From Candidatus Methanoperedentaceae archaeon (lineage in GTDB: Archaea; Halobacteriota; Methanosarcinia; Methanosarcinales; Methanoperedenaceae), in the NCBI GenBank assembly GCA_003104905.1, contig PQAS01000042.1:124001-188000 (forward strand): 64,000 nt of DNA. The letters are read 5' to 3'. The translations under genes and the position numbers were made by a program. This document shows positions 59,435 to 64,000 of this stretch, piece by piece (positions within the stretch are counted from its first letter, which is position 1; each line of letters opens with the position of its first letter). The notes under the pieces are model-generated. The model was not told where the DNA came from and did not search any database. It was given only the letters and a program-made list of their open reading frames with translations.

Positions 59435-61545
59435 CCGATCCCGGCCGCTCCTATCTTCTCTGCAAGTTTAGCAAGCACTTCTTTTCTCATCCCTTCAACG
59501 AATTTAATGCTTCCAACAACGAGATGACCACCGCCGCTCACGCCTGCACCTTTAATCTCGCTGTGCAGTTCTTTTACCATCTGCGGAATGTTCATTTTTA
59601 CACCTTTTGAGCGCAGCACTGCAAAATCAGGCCCGTATCCGATGGTGACCAGAGGCTGTCCTGCATGCAATGTACATAATCTGTCATGTATCTCCCCGCT
59701 TGTTTTTCCGGGTGGCGGGAAGGTAAATTTGTGAGCGAAATTTTCTACATCTATCACATTCATTACTGTCCCGTTGGGCAATTTCTGCGTTTTAACGTTG
59801 GGCATTGAAGCCTCCAGCTGTTCCGTTATTGCAGCATTCGCCTGCTCATTCAGCAGGTCAACTATCTTCTGATGTCTCACATTTGAACCAAAGTTAAGTA
59901 TATCATTCATTAAACCCCGCCCATCATTGAACCTCTGCCAGAATGCCTCATAATCGATGGCAAGCGCTATTTTCTTTAGATCCTCAATCCTGTATTTATC
60001 TGACACAAGAGCCTTATAAGCATCGCCTTCTATCGCAGAGGACCTGTCACCCATGGCTGAAACCGCCGGGAGATGTTTTATCTCTTCGGTTATATCGGGG
60101 TTTATCATTCGTGCTATCTCCGTACCTATCATTCCTGTCGTTATTCCATAATCTCCGCCTGCATAAGCAGGATTTACGTGTTCAAGCACCATGGAATCGA
60201 TAGTACCATCAGGGTGATGGTGATCAATGACCATGATATCAATCCCATAAATGACTGCCTGTTTCATCGCAGGCATATCTTCTTCTGTCGCCCCATTGTC
60301 CATCAATACCACAAGCGGCATCTTCTGGGAGAAACGCTCCTGGTCCTCAAGAGCAAAAGTAATATCTTTTGTTACATCTTCTATTTCGTAGAATGGCGCT
60401 TTGGACGGGGAGCGCCTGAAAAAGTGCCGATCAGCATCAGATCCTCCTACTTCGCGGATAATAGGTAAAAGTGCGCGCTCAATTGCGATAGCAGAGGTGA
60501 TCCCATCTGCATCCGCATGATGCCTTATGATTATTGGCCGGGATTTGTATGCAGCCTTCCTGATAAGTTTAGCAGCATTTTTCATTTTTGGTCTTAACTT
60601 CTCAAGTACGTCACTTCTTACCAGGAACTGTATATCATGGGGTTCGGCGCGCCTGTCAATAGCAGCTTCGATCTGCTCTTTTATTCCAATGGCATCCTGG
60701 CCCCAGAGCTGTCTGATGGAACGGATCTCAACCTGCAATGCACCGTTTCTCATCGAGGGCTCACCGATAACTTTTACGATAGTCTCGGATTTTATCTCGG
60801 GATAAGCCCGCTCTCCCGCTTTTTCAAAAGCTGCACACTGTACAGTCCCATCCTCATCTGAAATGGAAAAAATCGTGGGACCTCCTGTCTGCTTTATCTG
60901 GATAACCTCACCGGACAAATGAATGAGTTTCCCGAGGTACTTTGTGAGTTCTATTGTCTTCCTTCTGGGAAGCTGTTTTTCGACCTGGATTACCTGGTAT
61001 TCTTTTGGAGCCCGAAGGAGCAGTTCGATATTACCGTTTGAAGCAATGTTTTTAACTTCAACAAATATTTTTTCTCCAAGTTCCGGAATATGACTCAAAT
61101 TGCTTGAATGAATGAGTCCCCGAAGAGTTGGATTAAGGTCAATGAAAACACCAAAATTAGCATGACCCTGCACTTTTCCCTCATAGATCTTTCCAATTTC
61201 GAGCTCACGGGTATCGCATTCAGGACTGAGGATGTGTACGGGTTTTTTCCTGGCGCAGTTTTCGCAAAGCTCTCCCTTACCAGGAATTTCTATTCCGCAG
61301 GCTACACAAGTAAAGAATTTTCCTCTACCGCCGCATGTTTTGCATGGCTCGGTCACAGAAACTTTTCCGGTGCCTCTGCATTTTGTGCATTTTAATCCAC
61401 CGCCCATGAGCGCACCCAGGTCTTTTTCAGAAAGTCGGTCAAGGCTTATGGATCTTGGTTTACCCGCACCTTTGCAGTCAGGACATTCTTTTTCAGTAAG
61501 TATTATAGTCCCTGTGCCCTTACAGTCATTGCATTCAGTAGTCAT
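59431..61545 (-). CDS. DHH-family phosphoesterase with DnaJ-type zinc and S1 domains
   Basis: A 704-residue archaeal RecJ-like protein. Residues 1-100 hold DnaJ-type CxxCxGxG repeats (CNDCKGTGTI, CPDCKGAGKP, CTKCRGTGKV, CKTCGGRGKF) and an extra ribbon (CVACGIEI, CENCARKK). An S1 domain is at about 110-175 (GKIYEGKVQGHANFGVFIDL), an OB fold at about 205-280, the DHH domain at about 340-560 (HHADADGITSAIAIERALLP and MVIDHHHPDGTID) and DHHA1 near the end (GAGVSGGGHLVVGSIKF). It should be a manganese-dependent nuclease or phosphodiesterase on RNA or ssDNA. It leads the operon with ferredoxin and FAD oxidoreductase. Confidence 0.92.
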   Translation of the reverse strand: MTTECNDCKGTGTIILTEKECPDCKGAGKPRSISLDRLSEKDLGALMGGGLKCTKCRGTGKVSVTEPCKTCGGRGKFFTCVACGIEIPGKGELCENCARKKPVHILSPECDTRELEIGKIYEGKVQGHANFGVFIDLNPTLRGLIHSSNLSHIPELGEKIFVEVKNIASNGNIELLLRAPKEYQVIQVEKQLPRRKTIELTKYLGKLIHLSGEVIQIKQTGGPTIFSISDEDGTVQCAAFEKAGERAYPEIKSETIVKVIGEPSMRNGALQVEIRSIRQLWGQDAIGIKEQIEAAIDRRAEPHDIQFLVRSDVLEKLRPKMKNAAKLIRKAAYKSRPIIIRHHADADGITSAIAIERALLPIIREVGGSDADRHFFRRSPSKAPFYEIEDVTKDITFALEDQERFSQKMPLVVLMDNGATEEDMPAMKQAVIYGIDIMVIDHHHPDGTIDSMVLEHVNPAYAGGDYGITTGMIGTEIARMINPDITEEIKHLPAVSAMGDRSSAIEGDAYKALVSDKYRIEDLKKIALAIDYEAFWQRFNDGRGLMNDILNFGSNVRHQKIVDLLNEQANAAITEQLEASMPNVKTQKLPNGTVMNVIDVENFAHKFTFPPPGKTSGEIHDRLCTLHAGQPLVTIGYGPDFAVLRSKGVKMNIPQMVKELHSEIKGAGVSGGGHLVVGSIKFVEGMRKEVLAKLAEKIGAAGIG

Positions 61546-61676
61546 AGATTTAAGTGATAGATGTGTTTCGGGGTAAAATAGGTTACGTGGGAATGTTTCA
61601 AACCTCTCGAAAAAATTTCGGAAAATATATGTAGATGCATCGTATTTAATAGTTTAAAAAGTCGGGAGACAACATA

Positions 61677-61946
61677 ATGACAGAGGATAATGTAGTATTT
61701 ATCGGGAACAAACCAGTGATGAACTATGTCCTTGCGATAGTTACACAATTTAATAATGGTGCTCCGGAGATTTCTGTAAAGGCAAGAGGAAAAGCAATAT
61801 CTAGAGCCGTTGATGCCGTGGAAGTTTCAAGGAACAGGTTTTTGCCGGAAACAAAAATAAAGGAAATAAAGATCGGAACTGAAAAAATTGCCACTGACCG
61901 GGGAGATTCCAACGTCTCAACTATAGAAATTGTCCTGGCAAAATAG
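61677..61946 (+). CDS. albA: Alba chromatin/RNA-binding protein
   Basis: An 89-residue Alba: [20 protein letters not shown], then [20 protein letters not shown] and [20 protein letters not shown]. The usual acetylatable lysine in the IGxKPxMNYV region is present. Alba coats DNA and RNA in archaea. It is divergent from the DHH gene; ggga at 61664 is a possible ribosome site. Confidence 0.95.
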   Translation: MTEDNVVFIGNKPVMNYVLAIVTQFNNGAPEISVKARGKAISRAVDAVEVSRNRFLPETKIKEIKIGTEKIATDRGDSNVSTIEIVLAK

Positions 61947-61980
61947 CTTTTTTTGATTTATAAAAAAAATAATTAAGCCC

Positions 61981-63615
61981 TTACATCATACCAGGGGGCA
62001 TTCCTCCCATACCGGCTTGGGCGCCGCCTGCTTCCCCGGATGCAGCAAGCACATCATCAATCCTCAGAATCATGATGGCTGTTTCCGTTGCTGAGTTTAT
62101 AGCCTGTGTCTTTACACGAAGGGGTTCGATAATCCCGTTCTTCCACATATCTTCGGTGTTCCCTGTATATACATTCAGCCCAAAATCCTTATTGCCCTGC
62201 TCATGCTGGCTTCTGAGATCCACTAGTTTATCAATGGGATCAAGCCCTGCATTTTCTGCAAGGGTCTTCGGGATCACTTCAAGGGCATCGGCGAACTTCA
62301 TGACTGCAAGCTGCTCTCTTCCTTTTAGTGTTGAACCATAATCTTTTAATCTTAAAGCAAGCTCAATTTCAGGTGAACCTGCGCCTGCAACCAGTTTTTC
62401 ATCTTCGATAGCAACACCGACTGCTCTTAGTGCATCCTCAAGAGCCCGCTCGGTGCTGTCAATAACATGTTCCGTGCCGCCGCGGATAAGGATTGATACA
62501 GCTTTCGGATTGACGCATTCCGTGATATAAAGAATTTTATCCTCGCCATGTCCTTTGAGTTCCACTACACCGGCCTGACCGATATCAGTTGCTTCAAAAT
62601 CATCCAGGCTTGTTATGAGATTTGCACCTATTGCCCTTGCAACTTTCTCAATATCCTTTTTCTCCACGCGTTCAACTGCAAGGATGTTTGCTTTTGCCAG
62701 GAAATATTGAGCCAGATCCTCTATACCAAGCTGGCACAGAACAACATTCGCTCCTGTCGCAGCGATTCTCTGGACTATATCCTGAACTATCTGCTCTTCC
62801 TGGTCAAGGTATTTTGATAGCTCATCGGGTGTCGAAATATTGATTTCAGCCTCAAGTTCCATCTTGCTGAATTCAATCGGTCTTGTTATAAGTGCTATCT
62901 TTGCATCAACTATCCTGTTTGGCATATTGCTGCTGGCTTTGTTCTTATCAAGCACAATACCTTTGATAAGCTCACATTCATCCATGCTTTGCCCGACTTT
63001 CTTCTCGATCTTGATATTATCAATGTCTACTACTTTTTTCCCATCCTCTTCATCAACAATGGATTTGATCGCAGTCACCACAATTTCCGAGAGTTTATCT
63101 TTTAAACCTTCCGCTCCTTTTCCTGTCATTGCCGTGATTGCTATGTTATGAAGAACTTCATCATCGTTTTCTGAAATCGTGTGGGTGATGTCATTTAAAA
63201 TCTCAATTGCCTTATCGGCTGCAGCCCGGTAGCCGGATACGATTATTGTAGGATGGACATCCTGTTCGATCAATTCCCCTGCACGTACAAGCAATTCTCC
63301 TGTAAGAACCGCAGCCGTTGTTGTTCCGTCCCCGACTTCGTCATCCTGTGTTTTTGCCACCTCGACAAGCATTTTGGCAGCCGGATGCTCTATTTCCATC
63401 TCACGGAGGATGGTAACACCGTCGTTTGTTATTATGACATCTCCGCTGCCGCTTACAAGCATTTTGTCCATTCCCTTAGGGCCAAGCGTTGTCCTTACGG
63501 CATCCGCCACTGCTTTTGCCGCCATGATATTATTATTGCGGGCTTCTTTGCCTCGTGTTCTCTCAGTACCTTCTCTTAAAATTATGATGGGCTGTCCGCC
63601 AAGTTGTGCTGCCAT
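61981..63615 (-). CDS. thsA: Thermosome (group II chaperonin) subunit
   Basis: A 544-residue CCT/thermosome subunit. It has [20 protein letters not shown], the ATP-binding [15 protein letters not shown], the helical protrusion region, the catalytic Asp segment and the Gly/Met-rich tail [15 protein letters not shown]. It folds proteins with built-in lid. Start ATG 63615 has ATCCTCC-complement (GGAGGAT) 7 nt upstream. The leader of about 80 nt follows TATA box cttatatag (63725-63733, minus strand), and a set of CACCGAA-like repeats lies upstream of it. Confidence 0.96.
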   Translation of the reverse strand: MAAQLGGQPIIILREGTERTRGKEARNNNIMAAKAVADAVRTTLGPKGMDKMLVSGSGDVIITNDGVTILREMEIEHPAAKMLVEVAKTQDDEVGDGTTTAAVLTGELLVRAGELIEQDVHPTIIVSGYRAAADKAIEILNDITHTISENDDEVLHNIAITAMTGKGAEGLKDKLSEIVVTAIKSIVDEEDGKKVVDIDNIKIEKKVGQSMDECELIKGIVLDKNKASSNMPNRIVDAKIALITRPIEFSKMELEAEINISTPDELSKYLDQEEQIVQDIVQRIAATGANVVLCQLGIEDLAQYFLAKANILAVERVEKKDIEKVARAIGANLITSLDDFEATDIGQAGVVELKGHGEDKILYITECVNPKAVSILIRGGTEHVIDSTERALEDALRAVGVAIEDEKLVAGAGSPEIELALRLKDYGSTLKGREQLAVMKFADALEVIPKTLAENAGLDPIDKLVDLRSQHEQGNKDFGLNVYTGNTEDMWKNGIIEPLRVKTQAINSATETAIMILRIDDVLAASGEAGGAQAGMGGMPPGMM

Positions 63616-63724
63616 AGATAATTATCCTCCTGATATTGTTATTAGGTTTATTCAGATCTCCCGATTAATTATTGGATTTATTCAAATATCGGGATGTGAT
63701 TTTGGCAAATCAATGTTTGAGGTT

Positions 63725-63815
63725 CTATATAAGAATAACGGTTGGAGACTTTGGTGAAACTTCGGTGGTCATTGTAAAATAATTTCGGTGAATGTTCGGT
63801 TGGTGAATCGGTGGG
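63725..63815 (-). promoter_or_regulatory. Thermosome promoter with repeated CACCGAA-like motifs
   Basis: On the minus strand a TATA box (CTTATATAG, 63725-63733) is preceded by five or six related motifs. On the plus strand they read cggttgg (63739), ttggtgaa (63751), ttcggtgg (63761), ttcggtga (63784), ttcggttgg (63795) and tcggtgg (63808). Spacing varies from 10 to 23 nt. They are likely binding sites of a stress regulator or BRE-like elements. Confidence 0.5.
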
Positions 63816-63827
63816 AATATAAAATAA

Positions 63828-64000
63828 TTAAGTCATATTAATATTTTGGTCGGGATATATATTGTTCCCAGAAGCGTCTACCCAATTTACCACACCAACA
63901 TTCTCAATCGATGATGAATAATGAAGACTTCCTGGCTTCTTAGATGTTATAATATATGCATATTGTATCATAATTCCAAAAAATTTGAAATTAGATAATT
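63828..64000 (-). CDS. Partial C-terminus of unknown protein
   Basis: An open frame enters from the right edge and ends at TAA (63828-63830) after about 57 codons. It contains YAYIITSKKPGSLHYSSSIE and ends VDASGNNIYPDQNINMT. The pattern is beta-rich and could belong to an exported protein, but it is too short to place. Confidence 0.35.
   Translation of the reverse strand, partial: LSNFKFFGIMIQYAYIITSKKPGSLHYSSSIENVGVVNWVDASGNNIYPDQNINMT

Noticed and set aside
60073-60468. Antisense frame within the DHH gene
   Set aside because: A shadow frame; the minus-strand protein has complete conserved domains.

Overview
The window is a stretch of an archaeal chromosome. It carries a complete archaeal S10/spc-type ribosomal protein cluster (uL3 to SecY, including the archaeal/eukaryotic-type proteins eS4, eL32 and eL19 and the RNase P protein Rpp29), plus eS1, the Alba chromatin protein, a thermosome, SecD/SecF, a ubiquitin-like small protein, a fused hexulose-phosphate synthase/RraA-like protein and archaeal-type TATA boxes. 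A CcmA-CcmB-CcmC cytochrome c maturation cluster, AcnB-type aconitase, large exported proteins and the overall gene style fit a cytochrome-rich member of the Methanosarcinales, such as the 'Ca. Methanoperedens' (ANME-2d) lineage. That placement is inference: no rRNA or mcr gene is in the window.

Layout. 1-4960 is an AT-rich accessory segment: a partial protein with a TGT-like zinc motif overlapped by a winged-helix gene, a frameshifted SWIM/DDE transposase, and a putative papain-like peptidase preceded by two very small ORFs. 4960-10000 holds two tiny genes behind a Fur/DtxR-like palindrome, an endonuclease IV-like gene, a rubrerythrin-like gene, CBS-domain regulators and HPS-RraA. 10050-12230 is ccmABC, with an odd translation start for ccmA. 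12300-13345 is a scar of IS110 and TnpB remnants that ends exactly at the stop codon of rps3ae. 14000-21000 holds a DUF1805 gene, a membrane glycosyltransferase, a LUD/ferredoxin-type protein, a large surface protein with a structured leader, tRNA-Gly and an NHL-repeat exported protein.

21438-34427 is the ribosomal protein/secY cluster, tightly packed with many 4-nt overlaps and a terminator after secY. 34575-37224 is a taurine/nitrate-type ABC transporter whose lipoprotein binding subunit has its two halves in the opposite of the usual order. 37232-49204 holds small genes (beta-helix protein, JAMM peptidase), tRNA-Lys, a fused ADP-forming acyl-CoA synthetase with a GNAT domain, aconitase B, a SAMP-like protein, SecD/SecF and a CPA2 antiporter.

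49401-56901 contains a KamA-type radical SAM protein, a methyltransferase, a MITE-like palindromic element, a three-gene unit of unknown function and two membrane proteins. 56904-64000 holds a DUF1786 protein, an operon of DHH phosphoesterase, ferredoxin and FAD oxidoreductase, Alba, and the thermosome preceded by repeated CACCGAA-like motifs.

The strongest candidates for something undescribed are the permuted binding protein (34575-35669), the twin hairpins with identical loops in the surface-protein leader (17522-17607), the three-gene unknown operon (52490-55044), the micro-ORF/peptidase module (3296-4863), and several genes that appear to start at AUA/AUU/AUC or to read through UAG.
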